Shown here: piece by piece, positions 16,848 through 28,836 of the stretch
Layout: every line of letters begins with the position of its first letter
Numbering within the stretch: position 1 is the first letter of the stretch
Assembly: GCA_021732995.1 (NCBI GenBank)
Contig: JAKFWA010000119.1
Coordinates: 62,001 to 126,000, forward strand
Source of the DNA: Planctomycetaceae bacterium
GTDB taxonomy: Bacteria; Planctomycetota; Planctomycetia; Planctomycetales; Planctomycetaceae
Length of the DNA stretch: 64,000 bases
Direction: 5' to 3'
Position numbers and translations under genes: made by a program
The notes under the pieces: generated by a model
What the model was told of the DNA's origin: nothing
Database searches by the model: none
The model's input: the letters and a program-made list of their open reading frames with translations, nothing else

Positions 16848-17744
16848 ATGCGCCGCCGTTTGATCGACAGACTCAAGCAGAAATGTTTCCGCATGCCACT
16901 CCATCCCGCACAGCGATTTGCCGCTCCGAATACGATTCAGCACGGCACACCGCTCAAAGAAGTTCTCGGAATTGATCTGATTCGCTTGATTGGTGAATCC
17001 TTTGCCGAAGTTTCAAAGGACTTCGACCGCAAGCAGTTTGAGCGTCAAGCCGCGAAAGGACTTGCTGAGCTGGAGTTTACGCAGCGTGGACGTCACGTCG
17101 CGAAGGCTCTCGCGGAGCAACTGCCTGCGACCTTTGCTCAGTCGTGTCCTGTCTTACTGGCATCCTTCGGCCCGGAATTGCAGGCCACAGAGAACAACGG
17201 CCTCGCCCCGTTCTTCTACCTGCCGCATGGTAACTTCATCGCGGATTACGGCGTGGACGACTTTGAGAATGGGATGCGGGCCAACTACGAACTGACGAAA
17301 CGCATGACTGCCGAGTTCAGCATTCGCCCCTTCGTCGTCAAGTATCGGGAGAAATGCCTGAAGCGTCTGGCAAAATGGATCAGCGATCCCAATCCCCATG
17401 TGCGGCGTCTGGTCAGCGAAGGCACGCGGCCGAGATTGCCTTGGGCCATGAGACTCAAGGAGCTGCAAGAGAACCCACTGTTCATGTTGCCGCTGTTGGA
17501 GAAACTCAAGGACGACCCGGAGTTGTATGTCCGCCGATCTGTAGCCAATCATCTGGCGGATATCCTGAAAGACCATCCGAACGTGGCGTACGAAGTCTGC
17601 GAACGCTGGACCGAGGAAGCGAAGTCCAAAGGCGTCGACACTCCGCAGGCGACAGCCCGTAAGTGGATCGTCCGTCATGCTGTCCGTTTGCCCGCCAAGA
17701 AAGGCGAGGCACGCGCCACGGCCATTCGACTCGCGGCGAAGTAG
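16848..17744 (+). CDS. DNA alkylation repair protein, AlkC-like HEAT-repeat family
   Basis: 298 residues from the ATG at 16848; an ATG at 16893 (MPLHPAQ) is an alternative. HEAT-like helical repeats fill the C-terminal two thirds, with the family-typical stretch 'VRRLVSEGTRPRLPWAMRL' and 'PELYVRRSVANHLADILKDHP'. Related AlkC/AlkD proteins are glycosylases that remove N3- and N7-alkylated purines. They use a helical-repeat scaffold and need no helix-hairpin-helix motif. Substrate range cannot be told from the sequence. The gene stands alone, divergent from the TPR gene. Confidence 0.82.
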   Translation: MRRRLIDRLKQKCFRMPLHPAQRFAAPNTIQHGTPLKEVLGIDLIRLIGESFAEVSKDFDRKQFERQAAKGLAELEFTQRGRHVAKALAEQLPATFAQSCPVLLASFGPELQATENNGLAPFFYLPHGNFIADYGVDDFENGMRANYELTKRMTAEFSIRPFVVKYREKCLKRLAKWISDPNPHVRRLVSEGTRPRLPWAMRLKELQENPLFMLPLLEKLKDDPELYVRRSVANHLADILKDHPNVAYEVCERWTEEAKSKGVDTPQATARKWIVRHAVRLPAKKGEARATAIRLAAK

Positions 17745-18050
17745 ACGCAGCGCAATTCATGCTTGGTTCGTCCATGACGAAAACTCTGGGATGACAGCAA
17801 CGCAGGTTGCCGGGGCAAGCCGGTTTGACGCAATCTGAAACGAGACAGAATTCTCGCCGAATAATGTTCTTTTCGTGTGGCGGGTCCCTCTTGCAAATTG
17901 CGGTATTGCGATGTTCGAATCGTTCGCCGACTGAGCACAAACGATTACACTATTCGCCGCCCGACACCGCGGCCTGGCGGTTACAAGTTCGGGACAACAC
18001 TCTCTCGCTGCCACTCGGGCCACAGCGAGAACTACGAGGGAGTCTGCGGA
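17745..18050. other. Intergenic region upstream of the giant subtilase gene
   Basis: No gene supported. The frame of the downstream gene is open back to 17877, but the ATG at 18051 has the good ribosome binding site and the correct leader peptide. The upstream promoter and 5' leader therefore should lie here. A loose AATAAT at about 17860 could be a -10 box, without a clear -35. Confidence 0.4.
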
Positions 18051-21000
18051 ATGCGATTGGGGAACTGGCTGCGTGCGTTTCCGGGGCGGTTTGACACCAC
18101 AGCGCGGAAACGACGGGCTCGTCGTGCGCCGCTCGGTCTGCAACGGAGAGCATTGGGGCGCCGCGTTGATCTGCTGGAGCAGAGGCTGGTCTTGAGTGGC
18201 ACTTCCGCGTCGCTCCAACAGGTGGCTCCGTTGTGGTTTCAATCGCAGACCTTCAACGACGTACCGGCTGTGAACAACAGCCGCTGGATCGTTCAGGTCG
18301 TGGAGCCCGTTGCTCAAGGCATGAGGTCCCTCAACGACGTTCCGGTCCTGCTGGGCGCCGAGGGCGTGTCCATCTCATCGATCTCGGGATTGGGGCAGAC
18401 TGGCTGGCTGAGCGTTGTCACGAGCGGCTCGTCTGCTGCGAACGTCCGCGCGGCCTGGCAGGTGAATAGCGCGATCACGCATTTCGAAGCCGACTCTTCC
18501 GTGACTGGACAGCTCACGCCAAACGAAACCCAGTTTGCCAGCCAGACGGACATGCGGAATACGGGCACGCTAGGCACTCTGGACGCGGATATAGACGCGG
18601 ACAACGCCTGGGATTTGACAACAGGCAGCACGAAGACAGTTGTCGCCGTGATCGATTCGGGTATCGACTATCGCCACCCGGATCTCTATCTCAACATCTG
18701 GCTGAATCAGGGTGAGATTCCGACATCCATGCGTGCCAATCTACGTGATGTGGATAGCGATGGGCTCATCACGTTTCGCGATCTGAATGCGTCGTTGAAT
18801 TCGAGTTTCGTGACGGACCGCAACGCCACGTCGTACATCGACGCAGGCGACTTGCTGACCGATCCCCGCTGGGAGAACGGTGTCGACGAAGACGGCAATC
18901 AGCGAATTGACGATCTGATTGGCTGGGACTTTCGAGACAACGACAACGACCCGATGGACCTGCACGGCCACGGCACACACGTCGCAGGCACGATCGGAGC
19001 GGTGGGCAACAACGGCTTGGGCATCGCGGGGTTGAACTGGAGCGTGCAACTCATGCCGCTTCGGTTTCTCGATGCCGTGGCCGGTCAAGGGCTTTCTGGA
19101 TCGACAACCGATGCCATCAATGCGATCCGCTACACGACGCGCGAAGTCACGGACTTCGGCGTGAACGTGAGGGTGAGCAACAACAGTTGGGGATCGTTGG
19201 AGAACTCGGGCAGCGCCAGCACGGCGTTGCGGTCCGCGATTGCCGAGAACGGGCAAGCCGGAGTGTTGTTTGTGGCCGCGGCCGGCAACGGCGAGGGGCG
19301 CACCGGCCGGGGCATAGATCTCGACTCTGAGGGCGTAGGATTCTTCCCGGCAAGCTATGATCTGGACAACATCGTGGCGGTCGCGGCTTCAGATGCGAAC
19401 GACAACCTGGCGATCTTCAGCCAGTTCGGTACTACGACAGTAGATCTGGCGGCGCCCGGCGTGAGCGTCCTAAGTACGGACTTGAATGGAAGCTACTCCG
19501 TTCGTAATGGAACAAGCATGGCCACGCCGCACGTATCCGGCGCCGCTGCTCTCCTTCTTGCCCGCGTTCCGGACGGCACGCCCGGCGAGCTGCGACAGTC
19601 GCTGCTGCAGAGTGTGGATGTGGTCCCTGCGCTCCAGAATCGGGTTGCTACTCACGGTCGACTGAATGCTCGCCGCGCACTGGATACCGACACGTTTGCG
19701 CCGAAAGCCACACTCGTTTCCGCGCCGACCGTGACCACAGATCTGATCAGCTACGAGTTCTCTGTTATCTATCGCGACAACACCGAGATTGATTTCTCAA
19801 CGATCGGCAACAATGACATCGTTGTCTCGCCGGCCAGTTCCGATCTGGTTCGCCTGCCTGCGACCGTGAGCGATCTCGTGGCCGACTCTGACTCCAACAC
19901 GCCGGGAAGTCAGCCACGGGTGACGTATCGTGTGACTCCCGCCGGTGGTCGTTTCCGCAAAGAAGACAACGGCCAGTTTCGAGTCTTGCTGCAGGCGAAT
20001 GCCATCGCTGACACGCGGGTGGGAACTCCTAATCTCGCTGCCGCACGAGAAATCGGACGCTTTCTTGTGGATATCGCCTACGCCGGCGAAATTGAAATTA
20101 CTTCCATCGTTGATGGTGCGGATTCCGATCCGACCGATGGCATCAGCCGCACATCAACTGGCGTCAGCAGTCTGCGATCTGCAATTCAAACCGCTAACAA
20201 CACACCGGGGTTGAATACTCTCGTCTTACAGCGAGCGGTGTATGAGATCACGGTTCCCGGAGTGAATGAGGATCTTGGTGCGACGGGTGATCTCGATATT
20301 CGGGACGATCTGACCATTCTCGGAAACGGCGCCACGATTCGAATCATCGGCGCTATCGATCGAGTGATAGACATTCTGGATTCCGCCGATGTGACGATGC
20401 AGGATCTGACGATTGAGGGCGGTTTCGCAGCCAGCGATGTTAATGATCCCGGACCTACTGGTGATGGTGGCGGAATCAGGATTCTCGGCGGCATCTCGCA
20501 GGTAACAATGAGTAATCTACTCATCGTGGGAAACACTGCTACGGGTAGAGGGGGTGGCATATCCGAATCTGGAAGCGGAACATTGGACATTACGAATTCA
20601 ACCATCTCTGGAAATCAAGCTAACTCTCGGTTCGGCAGCCCTTTCGGAGGGATTTCATCTATTAACGGAAGCGGCAATGTGCAATTGCAGAGCGTGACTG
20701 TGACAGCCAACACCGGAGGAGGAGTTTCAGACGCTACTGCATACAACTCCATCTTCGCCGGAAACACGGGGACCGACGCACGCTTGGATTCCGGCTCGAG
20801 TCACAACTTGATTGGTAATGGCAGTGGATCTCTCAACGGTCAGAACGGGAATATCGTTGGCTCGTTCTCCAATCCGATCGACGCCAAGCTGGGGACTTTG
20901 GAAGATAATGGGGGGCTAACTCGGACCCATCGCTTGCTGCCGGGTAGCCCGGCGATTGACACCGCCAAAAACTCGCTGAATCAATTTGACTCTCCGAATA

Positions 21001-24000
21001 CACTTTCTCCCACACACGATCAGATCGGGAATCTTCGCCGTCAGAATGGAAACCCGCGAGTTGATAACTTCGGTGAACCCGACATGGGGGCGGTCGAGGC
21101 GGTGTTTGGAGGTGTCACGGGTATCGCTTACCGAGACACGAACGGGAACGGCAAGCAGGATGTAGGAGAACTTGGTGAGCCGGGGTTTGTGTATTATGCA
21201 GACCTGAATAGTAATGGTGTCCTGGATGCGACAGAGCCTCAGGCAACGTCTGGCTCGAACGGACAGTTCTTGATTCTGAACGTCCCGGTGGGCCAGTATC
21301 AGGTGCTGCAAGCTTCGCGAACAGGCTGGGCGCCAACCGCTCCAAGCGTGAATCCCGCCATGACCGAGATCGATCTGGCGCTGGGGCTTTCGTCTGTGAG
21401 CGGGAATGGTAATGGCGCCAAGTTCTTTGCGAACGCAGCCCATCCATCTCGTAGCGCGGGTGAACTTGCTGATCATTATCAGTTTAACGGGGACAGTCTT
21501 GGTATTGATGATTTCATGTTCGTGGTGGATGACAATGGTGTTCCAGCGATTCGGACGCTGGTGGGTCTGCAACAGCGATATAACGATTCATTCCAGCTCA
21601 CGGATTACCTAAGCCCTTCCAATCGCGACAACGGGCACCTGCTGCGTCTGACTGGATTGACGTCGCTGAACCAGAGCAAGCATGTGACCACAGGCGATCT
21701 CGACGGCGATGGTTTGTCGGATCTCATCGTTAGCCTGCGGCATACCGGTGACGTCCCTAAAGTGGTCGTGGTCTTCGGAAAGGCTTTCGAACAGGGCTTT
21801 ACAAGGCCCCAGGACATCACCGAGATCGGATCCTCAGCTGACCGAACCAGGCACAGTGGGTTCGTGTTCGAAACAAGTGCTCTCGGATCCAACGAGCAGG
21901 ATGCGAGCGACATCGCCGCTGGCGACGTGAACGGAGACGGCGTCGATGATTTGATCGTTGGGGCAGGCGCGGGGGGCAGTTCCGCAATCGTTTTCGGCAA
22001 ACGGCGGGGTTCGCCCGCAGAGTTCAGCCCCTTTCCTCAACGCTTCAGCCAAAGTGATATCAACCTGACGAACAACGGGCTGGGAGTAGTCATTCACGGT
22101 ATAGTGATCACGGCTGGGCCGGGTGATTCATCTGGCCCGTCGGTTGCGAGTGGTGATATTAACGATGATGGCTTCGCTGATGTTGTCATCGGTTCGCCAT
22201 TCGACTTCCGAGACGGGGATTTCATGGTTGGTCAGGGATACGTCCTCTATGGAGCCGCGACCCTGCCCCAGACCGTCCCGCTTGCTCAACTGGCAAACGC
22301 CGGTGTTGGGTCGGCTTTAATGAATGCTTCGTTTGGCTTACGCGGTTTTGGTACAGCTCTGGCGACGGGTGACCTGAATGGAGATGGTAAGGACGACGTG
22401 GTAGTAACCACTCGAAATTTTTCCTCGAACTCCGGTGTTGATACCTCCCCGATCACTGCGAATGTGGTCGACGCACGAGACTTGCAACCCGGTGAGACTG
22501 CGACGGTATCAGCGATTGGGAATACGCCCCGGTTTCGTACGTCGCTGCCTCGTTCGGGGAACTTCTCACCGCTATTGGCTGTGGCTGCAGACGGGGATTT
22601 TGACGGTGATGGCATCAATGATCTGGTTGTCGGTGACTCTCTAGCCAACACTCTGACAGTCCCCTTCTCCGGGTTAGCATTGCTGAGATACGGATCTGCA
22701 GTCGGACTTCCGGTTGGCGAGACTGATTTGGGGGCGTTGATCCGAAGTACGCCAGTGCTTAACGAGGGGATCGAATTTCGCGATTCGACACCAGGTCGCC
22801 TCGGTTTCGGAGCAACCGTTGCCTGGGCCGGCGATCTGGATGGAGATGGGTATGATGACATTTATATCGGCGGCGTGAACCCGTCGACCAATACCCCGAA
22901 TGGTACCTGGGTCGTCTACGGACGCCCTCGACCGGATGCGGTGCCTGATCATCGATCGTGGACGGTTACTTTCGGACCGGGAGCGTTGGTGGATGGCTTG
23001 AGCTTCGGCAATCAGCCTCTGCCAGCGACGATCAGCGGGTTGTTATTTCGGGATTCCAACCAGAACGGGCAGCGCGACGCGGGAGAAATCGGCCGCCCGG
23101 GTCTGCAAGTCTATCTGGATGTGAATAACGACGGTCAGCGGACCAGCAACGAGCCGCTGGTACAGACGGACGCAACCGGGAACTATCAGTTCACAGGCGT
23201 TGCTCCTCTGGTGAGTTATAACGTTCGTCAGATCGTCCCGTCTGGCTTCCAGCAGACTCTGCCCACGGTGGCTAATGGGAGTAAGTATGTTGTGACCCCG
23301 CAGCCGGGAGTCGACACGTCAGGGTTGGACTTTGGTAGTGTTGACACCGTGGGAGGTGTGGGCGTTGGTACTGGCGAACTGCGAGGGCGCGCCTTTGCGG
23401 ATACCAACCGCAACAATCGGTATGATCCTGGAGAGACTGGCTTCGCGAATGTGACCGTGTTTCTCGACTTGAACGACAACGGCGTGTTGGATGATGCGCC
23501 GGTCCGTGAACCTCGCACGACGACGGCTGCGGATAACACTGGCACCCCGGCGGATGAGACGGGGACGTACGTGTTTTCTACGCTCTCTGAACGAGACTTT
23601 GTGGTCCGCATTGTTGTTCCGTCCAATCTGGCGCAAAGCTCACCATTGGCAGGAAACTTTGCGACGACCTCCAGTGCTGCCGGACAAGGTCCCGTGGCTG
23701 CCACGGCCTTGCTCTTCAACGGAGATCAGGCAACAGACCTACTGGTTGTCGCCGCAGGCCGACAGGATTTGCTGCTCCAACTCAACAATGGCGATGGGAC
23801 TTTCGCCGCAGCGACGAGTGTTGCCAGCGATGCGGTGCGCAGTCGGCTGGCTGATCCTCGCAGTATGGTGACTGGCGATCTGAACGGTGATGGACGACCG
23901 GATTTGGTCATCGGGAACGGCAGTTTGAATCGTCCGGCTGTCTTGTTGAACAATGCGGCCGGCGGATTCACGCCGGTCAATATTCCGGCACTCGGGCTGG

Positions 24001-26762
24001 CCGATACGAGCGCGGTCGCTCTAGGGCGATTCGATCGGTTGGACAATTTCCTGGATCTGGCCGTCGCCAGCGAGTTCGGTGATCGTGTTTATGTACTCAC
24101 CAACGACGGTCTGGGGAACTTTACGTTGCGGCACACCTTGGTAACTGGTGATGCTCCGGTGGATGTCCTTGCAACCGATCTGAATAATGACGGCTTCTCG
24201 GATATTACCGTCGCCAATCGCGACGACAACACCATTCGCACGTTTCTGCAGTTGCAGAACAACACGTTTCTAACTGCGGACATTGGTGGTATTTATACCA
24301 AGACCACTGGGCTCGGGCCATTTAGGCTGACCGCCGGTGATGTCACAGGCGATGGATATCAAGACATCATCGTGGCAAACGTGTTCGATCAGCGAGTGTC
24401 GATTTTCGTCAATCGCCAGACGGGTGTGCTGCAGGATGCTATTCAACAGGCCGCAGGCAATCAGCCGGCGTCTGTCGCCACTGCGGACTTAAACAGCGAT
24501 GGACTGCTCGATATCGCGGTGACGACTGTCAGCGAGACCGGGTTTACGACGCTGCTCAATCTGGGTGGCGGTCGCTTCCAGGCGCCTTCCGCTTCAGGAG
24601 TGGCCTCGTTGGCGGCCTCGCTGGCTCCGGCTTTGATCGCGACGGACGTCAACCGCGACCTACAGTCAGATCTTGTGATCGTGCAACCATCGCGCTTTGG
24701 TGGTCAGCTGTCGGTTGCACGCAACGCTCCTGCTGCTGGTGTCTACAGGATATCTGTGTCCGGCGATCAGTCAGTCGCGGGACTCGACTTCGGCTTGGGG
24801 ACCACGGCTACAACGATTGGTATCAATGGCGGTGGAGAGCTGGTGATTACCGATGCGTCGACTCAAGGGCATGCCGATCGGCTGGTGTTGAGTATTTCCG
24901 GCGCGAACCTGATCGTCACGGATGCGAGCAACACCCTAAGCAGCAATGTCGGTACGACGATTTCTCCGAACGAGGTTCGCATTCCGTTAAGCAGTATTAC
25001 TGCCGGGCGGGTGATTGTTGACGCTCGCACCGGGAATGACTCGATCGATGCGAGTGCGTTGGCGGTGACGTCGCTGGCGGTGAGTCTGCTCGGTGGGGGT
25101 GGTAACGACACTCTTAAGTCAGGTGCTGCAAACGACACTCTTGAGGGGGGCGACGGCAACGACAGCCTGGAAGGCCGAGACGGCGCTGATGTGCTCTCGG
25201 GCGGGGCAGGCAATGATACGCTGGACGGCGGGTTGGGTAATGACCGGCTGGATGGTGGCGACGATGTCGATCAGCTTCTCGGCAACGGGGGTAACGACAC
25301 GCTCACCGGCGGTGCTGGGAATGACATTATCAATGGCAACTCAGGCAACGACCTGGTGCGTGAGGTTGCCGATCTGAATCTGACTCTTGCGAACTCGTCG
25401 CTCATCATGAAACAGGGAACTACCACGGTCAGCACGGATGTGATCGTCAGTGTGGAACTCGCTGATCTGACGGGTGGCACGAGCAAGAACTCAATCGATG
25501 CGAGTGGATTCGCGGTTTCGCAGGGAACGACGCTCAGTGGTGCCGGCGGCAATGACACGATCATCGGATCACCCGGACCGGATGTTGTGTTTACGTTGAG
25601 CGGTGCTGACTCGATTCAGGGGCTTGGCGGCGCCGACATGGTATCCGCGGGCAGCGGTAATGACACGATCAGCGGTGGCGATGGCAACGACAACCTGAAC
25701 GGCCAGAACGGTGACGATTCGGTACTGGGAGATGCAGGAAACGACGTCGTGGTCGGCGGTGCTGGACGAGATACGTTACTTGGCGGCGCTGATAACGACT
25801 TCATCGCAGGGCAGACGGACGCAGGTTCGCTGAGCGGTGGAGATGGCAATGACACGCTGCAAGGCAACACGCTGAATGATACTCTGAATGGTGACGCCGG
25901 GGATGATCAATTGCTGGGCCTTCAGGGCAATGATTTCATCAACGGTGGAGATGGTGCCGACAGGCTGTTTGGCGGCTCCGGCAACGATACGTTGAATGGC
26001 GGAGCTGGGGCTGATGCTCTCACCGGTGAGGCTGGGAATGATGTTTTCGATGGGGGCGCGGACTCGGACCGTATCAATGAGGTCATTGACGGTAACGTCA
26101 CCATAGTTGGTATGAGTTTCACTGCCGGAGCTTTGGGAATTGATACCGCGACGCTGGTTGAGCGTATCAATCTGTCAGGCGGGGCAGGCGCCAACTTCTT
26201 TGACGCGCGTCAGGCAACGATTGGGCTGGGGCTGACTGGCTTCGGGGGTAACGACACGTTGCTAGGCGGTTCCAAGGCCGACGTGCTGGATGGCGGCGAT
26301 GGGGACGATGTTCTTTCGGGTGGAGCGGGTAACGATCTCATCGAAGGCGGGGCTGGTACAGACTACATCTACGAAAAGGCCGACAACGATTTCACGGTCA
26401 CCGGCGTGACGATTACATCAAACGCCACCGGAACTGACACGCCCACAAATATCGAACGCATCGCCTTGATCGGCGGAGTGAGTGCCAACAAATTCAACGC
26501 CACCGCGGCTACGGTTGCGGTTGTCCTAATCGGAGGCCGGGGCAACGACACACTGCTTGGCGGTTCGCAGGCGGATACTCTCAGCGGCGGTAACCGTGGC
26601 GATTCGACCGTTGCGGGGAGCGATGGTATCGATTCGCTCGACGGTGGCGGCGGCGCTGATGTGCTGGAGAATGATCCATCTGATACGAAGGTCAGCGGTG
26701 TCGGCGACACTTCTGTTGCTAACGTCTTCGCGTTGCTACCAGCATGGATCGATGCCATCTGA
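18051..26762 (+). CDS. Giant secreted subtilase with beta-helix, SdrD B, FG-GAP/VCBS and RTX repeats
   Basis: 2903 residues. The ATG at 18051 follows GAGGGAG (18036-18042) and begins an Arg-rich leader ending LEQRLVLSG, a variant of the planctomycete LEPR-XLL export motif. Domain order: a subtilase (S8) domain with D202 ('VIDSGID'), H307 ('HGTHVAG') and S489 ('[12 protein letters not shown]'); a right-handed beta-helix (about nt 20090-20960); an SdrD-type B domain (about 21110-21330); FG-GAP repeats with 'GDLDGDG' motifs (about 21650-22900); two more SdrD-type B domains (about 23030-23640); VCBS-like repeats (about 23700-24720); and RTX nonapeptide repeats (GGxGNDxLxGG, about 25080-26690) interrupted by three related linkers. 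All three catalytic residues are present. Role: calcium-binding extracellular protease or adhesin; target unknown. Confidence 0.92.
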   Translation: MRLGNWLRAFPGRFDTTARKRRARRAPLGLQRRALGRRVDLLEQRLVLSGTSASLQQVAPLWFQSQTFNDVPAVNNSRWIVQVVEPVAQGMRSLNDVPVLLGAEGVSISSISGLGQTGWLSVVTSGSSAANVRAAWQVNSAITHFEADSSVTGQLTPNETQFASQTDMRNTGTLGTLDADIDADNAWDLTTGSTKTVVAVIDSGIDYRHPDLYLNIWLNQGEIPTSMRANLRDVDSDGLITFRDLNASLNSSFVTDRNATSYIDAGDLLTDPRWENGVDEDGNQRIDDLIGWDFRDNDNDPMDLHGHGTHVAGTIGAVGNNGLGIAGLNWSVQLMPLRFLDAVAGQGLSGSTTDAINAIRYTTREVTDFGVNVRVSNNSWGSLENSGSASTALRSAIAENGQAGVLFVAAAGNGEGRTGRGIDLDSEGVGFFPASYDLDNIVAVAASDANDNLAIFSQFGTTTVDLAAPGVSVLSTDLNGSYSVRNGTSMATPHVSGAAALLLARVPDGTPGELRQSLLQSVDVVPALQNRVATHGRLNARRALDTDTFAPKATLVSAPTVTTDLISYEFSVIYRDNTEIDFSTIGNNDIVVSPASSDLVRLPATVSDLVADSDSNTPGSQPRVTYRVTPAGGRFRKEDNGQFRVLLQANAIADTRVGTPNLAAAREIGRFLVDIAYAGEIEITSIVDGADSDPTDGISRTSTGVSSLRSAIQTANNTPGLNTLVLQRAVYEITVPGVNEDLGATGDLDIRDDLTILGNGATIRIIGAIDRVIDILDSADVTMQDLTIEGGFAASDVNDPGPTGDGGGIRILGGISQVTMSNLLIVGNTATGRGGGISESGSGTLDITNSTISGNQANSRFGSPFGGISSINGSGNVQLQSVTVTANTGGGVSDATAYNSIFAGNTGTDARLDSGSSHNLIGNGSGSLNGQNGNIVGSFSNPIDAKLGTLEDNGGLTRTHRLLPGSPAIDTAKNSLNQFDSPNTLSPTHDQIGNLRRQNGNPRVDNFGEPDMGAVEAVFGGVTGIAYRDTNGNGKQDVGELGEPGFVYYADLNSNGVLDATEPQATSGSNGQFLILNVPVGQYQVLQASRTGWAPTAPSVNPAMTEIDLALGLSSVSGNGNGAKFFANAAHPSRSAGELADHYQFNGDSLGIDDFMFVVDDNGVPAIRTLVGLQQRYNDSFQLTDYLSPSNRDNGHLLRLTGLTSLNQSKHVTTGDLDGDGLSDLIVSLRHTGDVPKVVVVFGKAFEQGFTRPQDITEIGSSADRTRHSGFVFETSALGSNEQDASDIAAGDVNGDGVDDLIVGAGAGGSSAIVFGKRRGSPAEFSPFPQRFSQSDINLTNNGLGVVIHGIVITAGPGDSSGPSVASGDINDDGFADVVIGSPFDFRDGDFMVGQGYVLYGAATLPQTVPLAQLANAGVGSALMNASFGLRGFGTALATGDLNGDGKDDVVVTTRNFSSNSGVDTSPITANVVDARDLQPGETATVSAIGNTPRFRTSLPRSGNFSPLLAVAADGDFDGDGINDLVVGDSLANTLTVPFSGLALLRYGSAVGLPVGETDLGALIRSTPVLNEGIEFRDSTPGRLGFGATVAWAGDLDGDGYDDIYIGGVNPSTNTPNGTWVVYGRPRPDAVPDHRSWTVTFGPGALVDGLSFGNQPLPATISGLLFRDSNQNGQRDAGEIGRPGLQVYLDVNNDGQRTSNEPLVQTDATGNYQFTGVAPLVSYNVRQIVPSGFQQTLPTVANGSKYVVTPQPGVDTSGLDFGSVDTVGGVGVGTGELRGRAFADTNRNNRYDPGETGFANVTVFLDLNDNGVLDDAPVREPRTTTAADNTGTPADETGTYVFSTLSERDFVVRIVVPSNLAQSSPLAGNFATTSSAAGQGPVAATALLFNGDQATDLLVVAAGRQDLLLQLNNGDGTFAAATSVASDAVRSRLADPRSMVTGDLNGDGRPDLVIGNGSLNRPAVLLNNAAGGFTPVNIPALGLADTSAVALGRFDRLDNFLDLAVASEFGDRVYVLTNDGLGNFTLRHTLVTGDAPVDVLATDLNNDGFSDITVANRDDNTIRTFLQLQNNTFLTADIGGIYTKTTGLGPFRLTAGDVTGDGYQDIIVANVFDQRVSIFVNRQTGVLQDAIQQAAGNQPASVATADLNSDGLLDIAVTTVSETGFTTLLNLGGGRFQAPSASGVASLAASLAPALIATDVNRDLQSDLVIVQPSRFGGQLSVARNAPAAGVYRISVSGDQSVAGLDFGLGTTATTIGINGGGELVITDASTQGHADRLVLSISGANLIVTDASNTLSSNVGTTISPNEVRIPLSSITAGRVIVDARTGNDSIDASALAVTSLAVSLLGGGGNDTLKSGAANDTLEGGDGNDSLEGRDGADVLSGGAGNDTLDGGLGNDRLDGGDDVDQLLGNGGNDTLTGGAGNDIINGNSGNDLVREVADLNLTLANSSLIMKQGTTTVSTDVIVSVELADLTGGTSKNSIDASGFAVSQGTTLSGAGGNDTIIGSPGPDVVFTLSGADSIQGLGGADMVSAGSGNDTISGGDGNDNLNGQNGDDSVLGDAGNDVVVGGAGRDTLLGGADNDFIAGQTDAGSLSGGDGNDTLQGNTLNDTLNGDAGDDQLLGLQGNDFINGGDGADRLFGGSGNDTLNGGAGADALTGEAGNDVFDGGADSDRINEVIDGNVTIVGMSFTAGALGIDTATLVERINLSGGAGANFFDARQATIGLGLTGFGGNDTLLGGSKADVLDGGDGDDVLSGGAGNDLIEGGAGTDYIYEKADNDFTVTGVTITSNATGTDTPTNIERIALIGGVSANKFNATAATVAVVLIGGRGNDTLLGGSQADTLSGGNRGDSTVAGSDGIDSLDGGGGADVLENDPSDTKVSGVGDTSVANVFALLPAWIDAI

Positions 26763-26809
26763 AGACGTGGAGTGGCAGCAGAGGTAGACTCACTGCGACG
26801 CGATGACTG

Positions 26810-28087
26810 ATGGCGATCGACTGGCAGGCACTCTGCTGCAAGGAGGGCATCATCGGGCTCAAAGAGTTTCTGACAAAACCGCTAGGTTTCGGATCGGCTG
26901 CATTTTACTGGAACGAGCCAACGCTCTACCGCATTCGCTTGCGCGGTGATGGGTGGCTCCGGCTGTTCGTAGTGCTGGGAGCATGGGCGCTGGGCACTGG
27001 AGTGCTGTGGGCGATGTTTGCCAACAACATTCATCGTCCCGGACTGGGTCTTGGGATTGGCCTCGGGGCGACCGTCGGAGGAGTCGCTGCCGTGCTCTCG
27101 TTCTTTCGACGCGACCATGTTTCTGGTCGCGTTCGTGTCGAGAAGACGGGCATCTTCCGGTATCGAACGTATGCAGGCCTCAGCGCATCCGGGTGGGCTG
27201 AGTGGCAAGAATGGCCGTTCGACGAAATTGACGGCTGCCGGTTTGTGTCTGATGAATCGTTGGAGAAGCAGTTTTCGGTCATGGTGCTCGCGTTTGGGGA
27301 CGATCGCGAGATCGTCGGGATTCCAGCAGCGGTCGATCTGGCCAAACTGAAGCAGTACCTGGCGGGTCGAAACGTTCCAATTAAGGACGTTAAGGGTCTA
27401 TCTGTTGAGTTCACGAAAAAGCTACCCGTAGCGGTGGGGCCGATCGTCCTGGCGGTTGGGCTTGTATCAATGATTAGCGGGTTCCTGTTCTTTCAAAACG
27501 CGCGCGTTGAAAACGTCGCGCAACAACGTCCCGAATTGCCGCATCAGGTTGAGCAGGTCGCTCCCGTCATCCAAGCGCCAGTGGAACCCGTGAATGTGGC
27601 CCCGGTTCCCGTTGCACCCGTTTCTGTTCCGGCTGATGTTCCCCAAGCGATTGGCCGTAAGCTTCCCGAGATTGGTGCGGCTGGCGGCTTCGCTTTTGAG
27701 TCGGTCGATGGTCAAAGGAGACCGGTCATCGGTTTTCACAGCTCTTTTGGTCAATGGGCCGGGAAGCAGTGGATTCGTCACATGGAGCCGTTCTACGAAG
27801 AAGAACCTGCCTTGCCGAATTCTGATCGCGTGATCGCGAAGCCGGGTTACGCGGTGGGCGGGCTGCTGCTGGACACTCCAGAGTTCGTAAACGCGTATGC
27901 CGTGATTTTCATGCGCGTTACCGGGGACGGAAAGCTAGACCCGGCTGACTCGTACACCAGCGACTGGATTGGCCCGAAGTCTGACAAGGCACCGCAACCG
28001 CTGAATGGACAAGGTAAGGCCGTCATTGGAGTGCATGGTCGCGCAGGTGCGATTCTGAATGCAGTTGGCTTGGTGCTGAGCGACTAA
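26810..28087 (+). CDS. Membrane protein of unknown function with C-terminal beta-rich domain
   Basis: 425 residues. Two hydrophobic helices near residues 48-68 and 76-95 are followed by a cytoplasmic stretch resembling PH-like bacterial domains ('EKTGIFRYRTYAGLSASGWAEW'). A third helix lies near 209-228, then a Pro/Val-rich linker (about 240-275). The C-terminal domain (about 285-425) contains 'VIGFHSSFGQW' and ends 'VIGVHGRAGAILNAVGLVL', a pattern reminiscent of jacalin-like lectin folds; this assignment is an inference. The gene begins 48 bases after the giant subtilase stop on the same strand and could be cotranscribed with it. Confidence 0.75.
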   Translation: MAIDWQALCCKEGIIGLKEFLTKPLGFGSAAFYWNEPTLYRIRLRGDGWLRLFVVLGAWALGTGVLWAMFANNIHRPGLGLGIGLGATVGGVAAVLSFFRRDHVSGRVRVEKTGIFRYRTYAGLSASGWAEWQEWPFDEIDGCRFVSDESLEKQFSVMVLAFGDDREIVGIPAAVDLAKLKQYLAGRNVPIKDVKGLSVEFTKKLPVAVGPIVLAVGLVSMISGFLFFQNARVENVAQQRPELPHQVEQVAPVIQAPVEPVNVAPVPVAPVSVPADVPQAIGRKLPEIGAAGGFAFESVDGQRRPVIGFHSSFGQWAGKQWIRHMEPFYEEEPALPNSDRVIAKPGYAVGGLLLDTPEFVNAYAVIFMRVTGDGKLDPADSYTSDWIGPKSDKAPQPLNGQGKAVIGVHGRAGAILNAVGLVLSD

Positions 28088-28144
28088 TAGTCGGTCGATT
28101 TCCAACTGCGGATTCCACAGGTCGCTTCAAGAGAGGGCTTGATT

Positions 28145-28657
28145 GTGCAGAAGCCATTTGTGATTCGACAGGCGACGGAAGCGGATCTTGAAGCGATCAC
28201 TGCGATCTACAACGACGCGATTGTGTCTACAACTGCGACATTCGACACAGAAACGAAGACGCTGGATGAGCGCCGTGCCTGGTTTCAATCGCACGGCGAA
28301 CGACACCCGGTTTTAGTCGCGGAAGTCGACGGTCAGGTTGTCGGGTGGTCCGCGCTCACGAAGTGGTCGGATCGCCGGGCCTACGATCGGACTGGTGAGA
28401 CGACATTCTATGTGGCTGCATCATGTCGCGGCCGGGGTGTCGGTCGGGCGCTCAAGGCAGCGATCATCGAGGAAGCATGCCGCCTGAACTATCACTCGTT
28501 GATTGCGAGAGTCGCCGAGACCAGCCTGGAGAGTTTGCACCTCAACGAGAGTTTTGGGTTTCGGAAAGTCGGAACGCTCAAAGAGGTGGGCTTCAAGTTT
28601 GGTCGCCTGCTCGATGTGCACATCTTGCAGAAGATGCTGGGCGACGCGGATGGTTAA
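28145..28657 (+). CDS. GNAT N-acetyltransferase, phosphinothricin acetyltransferase-like
   Basis: 170 residues from the GTG at 28145, which has GAGAGGG seven bases upstream; a TTG at 28139 would add two residues. The pattern of the Pat/Bar/MddA branch of GNAT enzymes is clear: 'IRQATEADLEAITAIYNDAI', 'TFDTETKTLDERRAWF', acetyl-CoA-binding motif A 'YVAASCRGRGVGRALKAAI' and 'LHLNESFGFRKVGTLKEVGFKFGR'. The enzyme transfers acetyl from acetyl-CoA to a small amine such as methionine sulfone, methionine sulfoximine or a phosphinothricin analogue; the true substrate cannot be read off. Cytoplasmic. Confidence 0.9.
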   Translation: MQKPFVIRQATEADLEAITAIYNDAIVSTTATFDTETKTLDERRAWFQSHGERHPVLVAEVDGQVVGWSALTKWSDRRAYDRTGETTFYVAASCRGRGVGRALKAAIIEEACRLNYHSLIARVAETSLESLHLNESFGFRKVGTLKEVGFKFGRLLDVHILQKMLGDADG

Positions 28658-28836
28658 TGATCGCGTGAGGTCGTGACATCCAGCGGCCTAACAGCATCGA
28701 GCGCGCAACTCGTCACCCCGTGGGAGACTTTTGCTCAAAGTCAGTATGCTGATGAGGAATGATCGCGCGCGTTGATCTTCTTTTGGGCGGGCGCGCCAAT
28801 GCTGCGTAGCAGTCGGCACTTGCGGAGGATTTTGAG

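Noticed and set aside
25081-26690. Dense short repeats that could be mistaken for a CRISPR or DNA tandem repeat array
   Set aside because: The repetition is at protein level (GGxGNDxLxGG) with varied codons; there are no constant-length repeats and spacers.
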